A stretch of DNA of 33,930 nucleotides from Colwellia sp. (GCA_016745015.1 JADGDH010000013.1:1-33930), one strand, 5' to 3'; positions 26,164 through 33,930 are shown, numbered from the stretch's first letter. Made by a program: numbers and translations. Notes: generated by a model from the letters alone, not told the origin.

Positions 26164-26604
26164 ATGAAAGTAGTAACAGGCGTAGTGGGTAACGATATCC
26201 ATGTGGTCGCTAATCGATTAATTGAACTCTCTTTAAATGCGAGAGGATATGAAGTATTTAACCTTGGGGTTAATACTTATTTAGAAGAGTTTTTTGATGC
26301 AGCAGTGGAAACGGGAGCTGATGTTTTAATGATATCTTCTCTCAACGGTGAAGCAGAAGGTTGGAGCCGAGAAGTTAAGCTACTGAAAGCAAAATATAAA
26401 AATTTAGATGATATTATCATGATGATTGGTGGCAATTTAGTTGTTGGCACCGGCAATGCGGAAGATATCGTGCCAAGGTACAAAAATTATGGCTTTGATA
26501 TAGTGTGTCATCAGGTCGATTTAAATACGGGTTTGGATATGTTAGAAACTTTACTTAAAGAAAGAAGCATTCAAAGCAAAGAAACAAAAGAGAGTAATAA
26601 ATAA
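26164..26604 (+). CDS. glmS: Glutamate mutase small (sigma, B12-binding) subunit
   Basis: A 146-residue cobalamin-binding subunit of adenosylcobalamin-dependent glutamate (methylaspartate) mutase; glmS here is not the glucosamine-phosphate synthase gene. It has the base-off/His-on binding motif GNDIHVV with Asp11 and cobalt ligand His13, SSLNG (58-62) and MIGGNLVVG (87-95), all matching clostridial GlmS. One deviation: the Gly of D-x-H-x-x-G is Ala16. With the large subunit it interconverts L-glutamate and 3-methylaspartate. The TAA shares a base with the large-subunit ATG. No strong ribosome-binding site precedes this ATG. Confidence 0.92.
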   Translation: MKVVTGVVGNDIHVVANRLIELSLNARGYEVFNLGVNTYLEEFFDAAVETGADVLMISSLNGEAEGWSREVKLLKAKYKNLDDIIMMIGGNLVVGTGNAEDIVPRYKNYGFDIVCHQVDLNTGLDMLETLLKERSIQSKETKESNK

Positions 26605-27968
26605 TGAGTTTGCTGCAAGAAGAAAGAGAAATAATTCTTAGCAATGAGTATGTTGACACCTTTGACTTTGCCGAAGTGGCTGAGTTTGTTAAAAATGCTA
26701 GCAAAGATTTGTTTATATCTCATCATTTTAAGAAAAAAAGTAAAATGCTAGTGCAACCACGTGGCGGTTTTCCTACCTATAAAAAGCAATTTGCCCTTTA
26801 TGAATTTTTTGTTGATGCCAATGTTGATGTATTGCCGTTAACTATAGATTCTAATACCCGATTAAATGATTATGCTACATCAAAAAAAATGCTCCGCTTG
26901 AGTGAAGAAAATGATGTCGACATGCTTAATGGTTATCCTTTGGTGAATCATGGCTATCGTACAACACGCAAGATGATCACGCATTTTAATAAACCAGTCA
27001 GTTTACGCCATGGTACGCCTGATGCCAGATTATTAATTGAAACAGCAATAGCTTCGGGGATTTTTGAAATTGAAGGTGGCCCCATCACTTATCTTCTGCC
27101 TTATTCAAAAAACTTTCCGCTTGATAAAGCCTTTTTATATTGGAAGTATGTAGAAAGAGTGTGCGCTAACTATTCTAAACTAAATGAACCCATTAACAGA
27201 GAATCGTTTGGTCCATTGACGGCAACGTTAGTACCACCATCAATTACCATTGTTATTCAGCTACTAGAAATGCTGCTGTCATTAGAAGAAGGCGTAAAAT
27301 CATTTTCTGTATCGTTTGCTCAGCAAGGCTCTATGAATCAAGATATTGTCACGGGTGCAGTGCTTAAAAAGCTAGCAAAGTACTACGCAGCACAAATTAA
27401 TTGTAGCGACGCTTCTATACATTTGGTATATCACCAATGGATGGGCGCTTTTCCAATGAACAAAGATTACGCTGAGCAGTTAATTAATATGTCTACAGTG
27501 ATAGCGTCAATGGTTGGCGCAGATAAAATCATCACTAAAACCAGAGAAGAAGCGTCGGGTATTCCAACCAAAGAGGCTAATGCTAAAACTGTATCTAATA
27601 CGCAATATACGTTAGGTATTCTAAATGGTTTACCTAATGTGGTTGATGAAGAAGAAGAGGAAATGTTAACCCTACAGGTTAACGCAATAATGGAAGCCGT
27701 GTTTAATGACCCTGCCGATACTTTATGGCGAAAAGTTTTTAATTCTATCAAAAACGGTATTATCGATGTGCCTTTTTCTCCGCATATTATTAACCACAAT
27801 AATATGATCACCATTAGAGATGCCAAGAAAAATATCAGAATTATTAAAAGAGGGAATGTGCCCATTCCAGATCGTTGTTATGCCTACGACAAAGCGCAAT
27901 GTGATTTAACTAAAGATACGACTAGTATCGTCAATGACATTATTCATGATATAGGAATTATGCAATGA
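26604..27968 (+). CDS. glmE: Glutamate mutase large (epsilon, catalytic) subunit
   Basis: A 454-residue TIM-barrel subunit of glutamate mutase. Compared with Clostridium cochlearium GlmE from memory, the arginine claw that holds glutamate is intact: Arg53 (QPRGG), Arg86 (TIDSNTRLNDY) and Arg135 (LRHGTPD), as are Glu157 (EIEGGP), Tyr163 and Tyr167 (TYLLPYSKN). Further matches are FGPLTATLVPPS and YHQWMGAFP. This makes true glutamate mutase activity likely. The protein is about 30 residues shorter than the clostridial one, mainly at the C-terminus. It overlaps the next gene by four bases (ATGA). Confidence 0.94.
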   Translation: MSLLQEEREIILSNEYVDTFDFAEVAEFVKNASKDLFISHHFKKKSKMLVQPRGGFPTYKKQFALYEFFVDANVDVLPLTIDSNTRLNDYATSKKMLRLSEENDVDMLNGYPLVNHGYRTTRKMITHFNKPVSLRHGTPDARLLIETAIASGIFEIEGGPITYLLPYSKNFPLDKAFLYWKYVERVCANYSKLNEPINRESFGPLTATLVPPSITIVIQLLEMLLSLEEGVKSFSVSFAQQGSMNQDIVTGAVLKKLAKYYAAQINCSDASIHLVYHQWMGAFPMNKDYAEQLINMSTVIASMVGADKIITKTREEASGIPTKEANAKTVSNTQYTLGILNGLPNVVDEEEEEMLTLQVNAIMEAVFNDPADTLWRKVFNSIKNGIIDVPFSPHIINHNNMITIRDAKKNIRIIKRGNVPIPDRCYAYDKAQCDLTKDTTSIVNDIIHDIGIMQ

Positions 27969-29218
27969 GCGATTTAGACGTAGAACAAAGCAATGAAAAG
28001 CTACTTATTGATGTAGGTAGCACCTATTTTAAGCTCAGTAGAACAGGGCATATTGAACAGCACCTTAGGGATTTTAATAAAGATATTTTAGATGACCTAA
28101 TGTATAAATGCGGTAAAACAGTCGAGGGTTTTGCTAAAGATGATGTTTACATTTGTTCATCAGCTAATGGCGGGCTAACAACCCTAATTATCGGTATTAC
28201 TAATACCTTCTCACTAAAATATGCGACCAATATTGCCTTTAACTCAGGTATTAATATCATTGATACCGTGCTTTATCAGAATATTGAAGATTACTCACTA
28301 CCAAGCGATCTTATTGACGTTGTAATTATTGTTGGTGGAATCAATTCACACGGTAATATTTTTTCTGCTAATTTATATAACTATTTAGCTCAATTACGTT
28401 ATTCAAATATTGTTTTTGTTGGTAATGAAATCGATGTACCAGCAATAAAAGAAAACATTGAAAATATTGATATATTGCCAAATATTATTGACGACAGGCT
28501 TCATATTGTTGAAGAGCATTTAAGAGAATATTTAACTAACCTTTATCAAAAAGATATTGAAGGTAAAGAAGACATTAAGCACCTATACGATATTACCTCG
28601 AATCAAATATTCCCTACGCCATACATTGTGAATAAAACATTACCGTTAATTAATGCCAAATTTTCAGTAGTAAACCCTTTTATTTTGCTTGATATTGGTG
28701 GCGCAACGACGGATATTCATTATTCAAAAGATTTAGTTGATGACAACTTAGTGACTGAAAATGAATACGATAGATTAGTATTTAAAAAGCTTGGTGTGTA
28801 TAAGTCAAAGCAATCGTTAATTTTTGCCGCCAAAAATAATGAATTTGTTTATGAGCTACTCATGCATTTAAAAGTAACAGAAAATATTTTTGAAGAGCAA
28901 AGTGAAAAATCGACCAAAATATTGATGCAACTGGCTATCTTTTTGGTGTTATGTAAAATTTCACATTATAGAAAAGCCTATATAAATTTAAAGCTACTTG
29001 CTATTAACTCTATTGTGCTAACAGGTGGTATTACTAAGGTATTAACGAGCGACGAAATAGAAGATATCATTTCGTTTTTCTATAAAAAAATTCTTAATTC
29101 AGAACATAACCCTATGACTGTTCTTGATAGTAATTATGATATATGGACACTGGGAACTGTTAATACTGATGTCGATGCTGATACTTATATCAGTACGAAA
29201 GAAGAAAGAGGAAAATAA
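27965..29218 (+). CDS. glmL: GlmL/MutL-type reactivating ATPase for glutamate mutase
   Basis: A 417-residue ASKHA-fold ATPase, not the mismatch-repair MutL. Phosphate motif 1 is LLIDVGSTYFKL (13-24), the family motif SSANGGLT is at 65-72, phosphate motif 2 is LLDIGGATTDIHYS (241-254) with Asp243, and an adenosine-type motif is IVLTGGITKVL near 350-360. Members are found next to B12 mutases and are thought to reactivate the enzyme by exchanging damaged cobalamin. It is shorter than clostridial GlmL (about 460). The order S-E-L differs from the clostridial S-L-E order. The ligase gene follows after two bases. Confidence 0.88.
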   Translation: MSDLDVEQSNEKLLIDVGSTYFKLSRTGHIEQHLRDFNKDILDDLMYKCGKTVEGFAKDDVYICSSANGGLTTLIIGITNTFSLKYATNIAFNSGINIIDTVLYQNIEDYSLPSDLIDVVIIVGGINSHGNIFSANLYNYLAQLRYSNIVFVGNEIDVPAIKENIENIDILPNIIDDRLHIVEEHLREYLTNLYQKDIEGKEDIKHLYDITSNQIFPTPYIVNKTLPLINAKFSVVNPFILLDIGGATTDIHYSKDLVDDNLVTENEYDRLVFKKLGVYKSKQSLIFAAKNNEFVYELLMHLKVTENIFEEQSEKSTKILMQLAIFLVLCKISHYRKAYINLKLLAINSIVLTGGITKVLTSDEIEDIISFFYKKILNSEHNPMTVLDSNYDIWTLGTVNTDVDADTYISTKEERGK

Positions 29219-29220
29219 TT

Positions 29221-30795
29221 ATGTCAATAAACTGTATAAGAACACTGCTTGAAGGTGCTGTGCAGGCTCATAGCGATAAAGCAGCCATAGTTTATAACGA
29301 AAAAAGTATGACTTACGCTGAGCTTTTTATCAAAGTAAATCAAGTCGCTTTCTACTTAAACGAATTAGATCTACCAAAAGATTCACGCGTTGGTATTTAT
29401 TCTAAAAAGGGTATTGAGCAAGTTATTGCTGTGTTAGCTATTTTGTCTACCGACTACATATTAGTACCACTAACTACTTTGCTAAAATCAGAGCAGATTG
29501 AATATATAATTAATGATTGTGACATTAAGTGCATTATCACCGATAAGCTTAAGCTTGAAAGTATTGAAGAGATTAATTTTGGCGGTCATATTATTTCATA
29601 TGAAACTGCCAGCAAAGGCATAGCGTCATTTGAAGAAATATTCAAATACTATAACAAGCCTTATACATGTGATATCAATGGTCACAGTAATGCGGTTATT
29701 ACCTATTCTTTTGGTGTGTCTGGTACACCAAAAGGCATTGTTATTTCACACCGAAATTTAATTGATTCTGCTCGTGTTGTTTCTCAGTATTTACAGTTAG
29801 AACAAAATGATGTGATTTCAGGCTTACTTATTTTTAATCTTGATTATGGCTTAAATCAAATTTTTTGTACCTTGTATAAAAGGGCAACATTAGCGCTGCA
29901 CCGATTTATTTTACCAGAAGATTTCTTTAACCATTTAATTAACGACAAAATTACTGTTTTGCCACTAATGCCAGTTAATATTTCACAAATGTTTGATGAA
30001 GATATGCACCGAATTCCTAACGCTGAGCTTTTTTCTGGTGTTAAAACTATTACCTCTTCAGGTGGCAATGTTACCGCTAAAATGATCAAAGATTGTAAAA
30101 ACACCTTCCAACAGGCTAATTTTTATTCAATGCATGGTTTAACTGAAGCATTTCGTTCAACTTATCTTGATCCCTCACAAGTTCAAATTAGGCCAGACTC
30201 TATCGGTAAAGCTATTCCTGATGTTGAACTCTATGTGATTAATGAAGAAGGCAGAGAGTGTGGAGTTCGTGAAGTAGGCGAATTGATCCATCGAGGTGGC
30301 TATATTTATAGAGGTTTTTGGAATGCCCCTGAACAAAACTCAGAACGGTTCAAGTCTGTACAAATATTAAAAGATGTTATTAACTTAGAAGGTCAATTAA
30401 CTGACGAACTGGTTGTCGCTACGGGTGACTATGTATACAAAGATGAAGAAGGTTACTTTTACTTCGTTTCTAGGCAAGATGACATGATTAAAACTCGCGG
30501 CTTTAGGGTTTCGCCTATTGAAATTGAATCTGTGGTGGAAAAAAATATCCCACAAATAGAGAAATGTGCTGTTTTCGGACTAGACAATGAGCTTATCGAA
30601 GAAGAAATTGTCATGGTTTACTCAGCAAAAAGTGAAATAACAGAAAAAGAGATATTGTTTGAGCTGAAAAAACACCTAGCTTCTTACATGATACCAAGTA
30701 GAGTTGTTTACAAAAAATCACTACCATTAGTGCAAAGTGATAAAAATAAAATTAATAAAGAAGCGCTGAAGAAAGCATTATCATCAGTACGTTGA
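29221..30795 (+). CDS. AMP-forming acyl/aminoacyl ligase of the glutamate mutase operon
   Basis: A 524-residue stand-alone adenylating enzyme of the ANL superfamily. The phosphate loop is SFGVSGTPKG (163-172), unusual in place of TSGSTGxPKG. The A5 motif is MHGLTEAFRSTYLDP (304-318), with TGDYVY (401-406), Arg418 and the A10 lysine Lys510 (DKNKINKEAL). NLDYGLNQ (206-213) and RPDSIGKAIP resemble the ligase group annotated as exosortase A system-associated. There is no fused carrier or other domain. It would activate a carboxylic acid as an adenylate and transfer it to CoA, a carrier protein or an amine. Its place as the last gene of the mutase operon suggests 3-methylaspartate, glutamate or a derived acid as substrate; this is inference. 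Confidence 0.88.
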   Translation: MSINCIRTLLEGAVQAHSDKAAIVYNEKSMTYAELFIKVNQVAFYLNELDLPKDSRVGIYSKKGIEQVIAVLAILSTDYILVPLTTLLKSEQIEYIINDCDIKCIITDKLKLESIEEINFGGHIISYETASKGIASFEEIFKYYNKPYTCDINGHSNAVITYSFGVSGTPKGIVISHRNLIDSARVVSQYLQLEQNDVISGLLIFNLDYGLNQIFCTLYKRATLALHRFILPEDFFNHLINDKITVLPLMPVNISQMFDEDMHRIPNAELFSGVKTITSSGGNVTAKMIKDCKNTFQQANFYSMHGLTEAFRSTYLDPSQVQIRPDSIGKAIPDVELYVINEEGRECGVREVGELIHRGGYIYRGFWNAPEQNSERFKSVQILKDVINLEGQLTDELVVATGDYVYKDEEGYFYFVSRQDDMIKTRGFRVSPIEIESVVEKNIPQIEKCAVFGLDNELIEEEIVMVYSAKSEITEKEILFELKKHLASYMIPSRVVYKKSLPLVQSDKNKINKEALKKALSSVR

Positions 30796-30857
30796 CAAGA
30801 ACATTTATCTAGCTAGTTAACCTAGCTAGTCAATCTAACTAATTCATATAAGCAACT

Positions 30858-30886
30858 AAAAAACCTAACGTTATGTTAGGTTTTTT
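30858..30886 (+). terminator. Rho-independent terminator after the glutamate mutase-ligase operon
   Basis: A perfect 12-bp stem AAAAAACCTAAC (30858-30869) with GTTAGGTTTTTT (30875-30886) and a 5-base loop. It is likely bidirectional, and would also serve the minus-strand EF-hand gene. Confidence 0.9.
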
Positions 30887-31006
30887 GTTCTGCTTTGGTA
30901 TGACATTACACATACCAATAAATCATAAAGAAGTGACAAACCGTAACAGCTAATACGAACAAGAGAAGCCTAAAAAAGTAGGCATGTTCAAAGGGAAGTA
31001 TTTAAC

Positions 31007-31225
31007 TTATAAAGCTAATTCAATAACCATTTCTTTTAATTCGTCTTTAGAAATAGAATTACTATGGTTTTTGTCAAAACGATTAAAAATAGACTCACAC
31101 ATACTAATGCCTTTGTCTTGCAATAACACGTCAATGAGCTCAACAAATTCTGTACGGCTAATTACACCGTCTTTATCTTCATCAAACACTTCAAACAACT
31201 CATCTACCCACTGATTCAATTCCAT
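31007..31225 (-). CDS. Small EF-hand calcium-binding protein
   Basis: A 72-residue protein that is almost only an EF-hand pair. Loop 1 is DEDKDGVISRTE, a canonical 12-residue loop with Asp, Asp, Asp, Gly6, Ile8 and Glu12. Loop 2 is DKNHSNSISKDE, which keeps Asp1, Asn3, Ser5, Ile8 and Glu12 but has Asn instead of Gly6. There is no signal peptide, so it should be cytosolic and calmodulin-like. A good ribosome-binding site (AAGGA) lies 9 bases before the start. It has no partner gene on its strand. Confidence 0.85.
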   Translation of the reverse strand: MELNQWVDELFEVFDEDKDGVISRTEFVELIDVLLQDKGISMCESIFNRFDKNHSNSISKDELKEMVIELAL

Positions 31226-31418
31226 GAGGGTTCCTTAGGTAATTAGAGAAAAATCAATATTTAAACTTTATCGTTTATTAAAGCGTTTGTGAATAAATTT
31301 TTATAAATATTTACAAAGTGATGGATTCTAAATAATAGTGAAATCGAATAGAATACTTTAACTTTGTACTAGCTTTGTAATAACACTGTTAAAAATAAAA
31401 ACAATATGGAAAGACAAA

Positions 31419-32915
31419 ATGATGAATAATTGGATCGTTATCCCCTTGTTAGTTTTGCTTATAAGCTTTAATTCTTATAGCGAGGGGCAGAGTTTTACAC
31501 TTGAAAACTGCCATGTTGACGGTATTAAAGCGCAAGTAAAGTGTGGCAAATTGAAAGTACCTGAGAACTACAGTAAACCTGATGGTGAGCAGATCAATAT
31601 TAATTTTGTAGTGTTGCCAGCAATAGACAGTAGCGATAATAAAACCCCTTTAATGTTTTTAGCAGGTGGACCTGGACAAGCCGCTGCCGAATTAGCCGTG
31701 GGTTTGCGTCAAGTTTTTAGTGAAGTACGTAAAACTCGTGATTTGATTTTGGTTGATCAACGAGGTACTGGGCAATCGCACCCCATTCAATGTGAAGATG
31801 CATTAGAGCAGGATATTTACGCAATAACGCCAGAAGAATTTTCAGCACAAGATATTAAAGATTGCCTTGCTACTTTTAGTGGCGATTTAAGCCAATATAA
31901 TAGTGAAAATGCTATTCGTGATTTTGACGGTGTTCGCGTAGCATTAGGGCATAAACAAATTAACATTTATGGTGGTTCATACGGAACTCGCGCTGGGCTT
32001 GTTTATATGCGACTGTATCCTAATTCTTTGCGTAGTGTTGTGCTTGATAGCGTTGGGCCAATTGAAGTGCCTATTGGTTTATTTGGGCAAAGCTCCGCAC
32101 GATCTTTCAATTTATTATTAGCTAATTGTCAAAAAGAGCTAAGCTGTCAACAAGCTTATCCTGAACTTAAGCAAGAGTTTAGCGCTTTATTAGCACGTTT
32201 AGCACAAGAGCCTGCACAAGTTAATATTGCTCACCCACGCTTAGGAACACAAACCAAGTTTATTATCAGTGAAGCTAAATTATTAGGTACTTTGCGTACG
32301 CAATTATACTCAGTATCCACACGTTCATTAGTTCCTTTGGTTATACATCAAGCTTATTTAGGTAATTATATGCCACTAGCAGGCTTAGTGGCGCAATCAG
32401 ATGGTGGACAAGGGATCTACCTTGGCTTGTTGTTTAATATTACTTGTAATGAAGATTTTCCTAAAATATCAGCGATTGATTTTGAACAAGATGCGAACAA
32501 TAATTTTGGTGGTGATGATAGTCACTTTGGTTTTAAAATGGTTTGTCCTCTCTGGCCTCAATATCGCCCTAGTGAAGAATTCTATCAAACAGTAACTGCT
32601 GATATTCCAACGCTGATCTTATCAGGTAATTTAGATCCAGTTACGCCGCCAAGTAATGGTGAATTCACTGCCAATTCATTACCAAATAATCATCATATTG
32701 TTATTGAAAATGCTGCACACACTGTTGCTATGAACACTTGTGCCAGTGATATTATCAATGAATTTTTAACAAGTTTAAAACCTAAAGAGCTTGATGAATC
32801 TTGCTTAGAAGATGTTCCCAATGAGTCTTTTATGACTAATTTAAACGGTGGAACATTAATCCCAGAAGCCAAAAAAATAACGTCTTCTGCACAAATACAA
32901 GGAAGTGAAGAATGA
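31419..32915 (+). CDS. Exported alpha/beta hydrolase, TAP-like (proline iminopeptidase/tripeptidyl aminopeptidase type)
   Basis: A 498-residue secreted hydrolase. An N-terminal signal peptide (hydrophobic IVIPLLVLLISF, cleavage near residue 20) precedes an alpha/beta fold with the oxyanion motif AGGPGQ (82-87), VDQRGTGQS (112-120), nucleophile elbow GGSYGT (Ser187), Asp406 (SGNLDPVTPP) and His434 (NAAHTVAMN). A lid region lies at about 215-330, and paired cysteines (31/42, 237/243) fit a periplasmic or extracellular location. Relatives release N-terminal amino acids from peptides. Its ATGA overlap with natA shows co-transcription with an ABC exporter, so the two probably act in one process. 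Confidence 0.9.
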   Translation: MMNNWIVIPLLVLLISFNSYSEGQSFTLENCHVDGIKAQVKCGKLKVPENYSKPDGEQININFVVLPAIDSSDNKTPLMFLAGGPGQAAAELAVGLRQVFSEVRKTRDLILVDQRGTGQSHPIQCEDALEQDIYAITPEEFSAQDIKDCLATFSGDLSQYNSENAIRDFDGVRVALGHKQINIYGGSYGTRAGLVYMRLYPNSLRSVVLDSVGPIEVPIGLFGQSSARSFNLLLANCQKELSCQQAYPELKQEFSALLARLAQEPAQVNIAHPRLGTQTKFIISEAKLLGTLRTQLYSVSTRSLVPLVIHQAYLGNYMPLAGLVAQSDGGQGIYLGLLFNITCNEDFPKISAIDFEQDANNNFGGDDSHFGFKMVCPLWPQYRPSEEFYQTVTADIPTLILSGNLDPVTPPSNGEFTANSLPNNHHIVIENAAHTVAMNTCASDIINEFLTSLKPKELDESCLEDVPNESFMTNLNGGTLIPEAKKITSSAQIQGSEE

Positions 32916-33697
32916 TACAAGTTAATAATTTGCGTAAAACCTTTGGTGGTAGCAAGAAAAGTTTTGTTAGTCGCATAATTCATAGCAAAGAACAAAGCCC
33001 TGTTATTGCCTTAGATGGTTTATCTTTTAGTGCTAATGATGGCGAAATTACCGGAATTTTAGGGCCTAATGGCGCAGGAAAAACCACCTGTTTACGCACG
33101 CTTTATGGTTTATTAAAAGCCGATGAGGGAAATGCGATAATTGATGGCATTGATGTGGTTAAAAATCCACTAGCTGCCCGAGCACGTTTAGGGATATTTC
33201 CTGATAAGTTTGGCCTGTATGAGCGTTTAACAGCATATGAGCAAATAGATTACTTTGCCAGTATTCACGGTTTGCAAGGAGACGCTAAACACCAAGCAAT
33301 TGAAACAGTCATTAAAGATTTAGATATGACTGAATTAGCGCACCGTAAAACGGTGGGTTTTTCTCAAGGGCAACGAATGAAGGTAACCCTTGCGCAAGCA
33401 TTAGTTCATCAGCCCAAAAATTTTGTTTTAGATGAACCCACACGTGGTCTAGACGTGATGAGTACACGAGTGTTGCGTAATTATTTAGCTCGCTTTAAAG
33501 AAAAAGGTCATTGTATTTTATTTTCATCACATGTAATGCAAGAAGTTGCCGCTTTGTGTGATCGCGTTATTATTGTTGCTAACGGGAAATTAGCGGCAGA
33601 AGGAACACCTGCCGAACTTTGTGAATTAGCAGGTGAAACGCAACTAGAAGAAGCCTTCGTTAAAATTATCGGCTCAGATGAAGGAGTCGCAGCATGA
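32912..33697 (+). CDS. natA: NatA-type ABC transporter ATP-binding protein
   Basis: A 261-residue cytoplasmic ATPase of an ABC exporter. Walker A is GPNGAGKTT, the Q-loop region is FPDKFGLYERLTAYEQ, the signature is FSQGQRMKV (a variant of LSGGQ), Walker B is NFVLDEPTRGLD, and the switch histidine is in LFSSHVMQEV. It resembles NatA of sodium-extruding NatAB systems; the substrate is not certain. It overlaps the hydrolase gene by four bases and the next ORF by four bases (ATGA). Confidence 0.9.
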   Translation: MIQVNNLRKTFGGSKKSFVSRIIHSKEQSPVIALDGLSFSANDGEITGILGPNGAGKTTCLRTLYGLLKADEGNAIIDGIDVVKNPLAARARLGIFPDKFGLYERLTAYEQIDYFASIHGLQGDAKHQAIETVIKDLDMTELAHRKTVGFSQGQRMKVTLAQALVHQPKNFVLDEPTRGLDVMSTRVLRNYLARFKEKGHCILFSSHVMQEVAALCDRVIIVANGKLAAEGTPAELCELAGETQLEEAFVKIIGSDEGVAA

Positions 33698-33840
33698 TTA
33701 CGTTAAATATAAACCAATTCAAGGCATTGTTAAGTAAAGAATTGAAAGAAGCGTTTCGTGATAAACGTGCCATGATGTCTGATGTTAGCGCTATGATGAT
33801 TGGTTCAGCTATTAGCTTAGTTGAAGGAGACGCAGCATGA
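33694..33840 (+). pseudogene. 48-codon ORF duplicating the start of the permease gene
   Basis: ATG 33694 to TGA 33840 encodes 48 residues. The first 28 (MITLNINQFKALLSKELKEA, then FRDKRAMM) nearly repeat the first 28 of the next ORF. The ribosome-binding site and end are duplicated too: AGGAG-N7-ATGA occurs at 33682 and again at 33825. The last residues (LVEGDAA) look like the end of a longer protein. It could be a permease paralogue with an internal deletion, or a tandem duplication kept as a short coupled ORF. Confidence 0.65.
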
Positions 33841-33930
33841 ATACGTTAAATATAAGCCAGTTCAACGCATTGTTAAGTAAAGAGTTAAAAGAAGCGTTTC
33901 GTGATAAACGAGCTATGATGATGGCCATGA
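33837..33930 (+). CDS. natB: NatB-like ABC permease, 5' end only
   Basis: The first 31 codons of an ORF that runs off the window. The start MNTLNISQFNALLSKELKEA, then FRDKRAMMMAM, is typical of NatB/ABC-2 permease N-termini, where a cytoplasmic helix leads into the first membrane segment. It follows natA and the duplicated short ORF, coupled through ATGA. The symbol is given on context only. Confidence 0.65.
   Translation, partial: MNTLNISQFNALLSKELKEAFRDKRAMMMAM

Noticed and set aside
30968-30983. GCCTA-N6-TAGGC hairpin downstream of the EF-hand gene
   Set aside because: The stem has only five pairs and no T-run on the minus strand; the strong hairpin at 30858-30886 is a better terminator.
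1-33930. CRISPR arrays, insertion sequences, integrases
   Set aside because: No spaced direct-repeat array, transposase or integrase reading frame was seen on either strand, despite the accessory content.

Overview
The window looks like chromosome of a marine, low-GC gammaproteobacterium close to Colwellia/Thalassotalea (Alteromonadales). The grounds are AT-rich codon use, the housekeeping set yggX-mutY and yggL-trmB around a divergent junction, a tRNA-Phe(GAA) gene with CCA encoded, and many family members typical of that order. This placement is inferred from gene content, not from a search.

Region 1 (1-9,900) is mostly core genome: yggX and mutY on the minus strand; a divergent rhodoquinone-type methyltransferase (rquA); yggL-trmB; a DUF2489 protein; a lipid-anchored DegS/DegP-like protease; a DUF4136 lipoprotein; an orphan sensor histidine kinase; a SulP anion transporter; and a DUF1289 protein. 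Region 2 (9,900-14,350) is a two-gene nitrate assimilation unit (NirB/NasC-like flavoprotein plus NasA). It is preceded by a good sigma-54 promoter with an NtrC-type site upstream. It is bracketed by two copies of the 3' end of the DUF1289 gene, one in the intact gene and one as a remnant, which suggests the unit was inserted or exchanged there. A tRNA-Phe gene with promoter and terminator follows.

Region 3 (14,680-16,965) has a short-chain dehydrogenase and an AspC/TyrB-type aminotransferase. Region 4 (16,980-25,510) is a defence segment: a ParDE toxin-antitoxin pair, then a tightly overlapping five-gene operon of a WYL-domain regulator (BrxR/CapW-like) and the type I Wadjet anti-plasmid system JetABCD.

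Region 5 (25,556-30,886) is the most unusual part. A minus-strand RraA-family protein that keeps the Arg-Asp pair of the aldolases is divergent from a four-gene coupled operon: glutamate mutase small subunit, glutamate mutase large subunit, a GlmL-type reactivating ATPase, and an AMP-forming ligase. No methylaspartate ammonia-lyase is present, so the operon reads as a 3-methylaspartate-making and carboxylate-activating module rather than glutamate fermentation. I know of no described pathway with this composition.

Region 6 (30,980-33,930) holds a small two-EF-hand protein on the minus strand, then a secreted TAP-like alpha/beta hydrolase coupled to a NatA-type ABC ATPase. After natA comes a 48-codon ORF that duplicates the start of the permease gene, and then the 5' end of the permease gene, cut off by the window.
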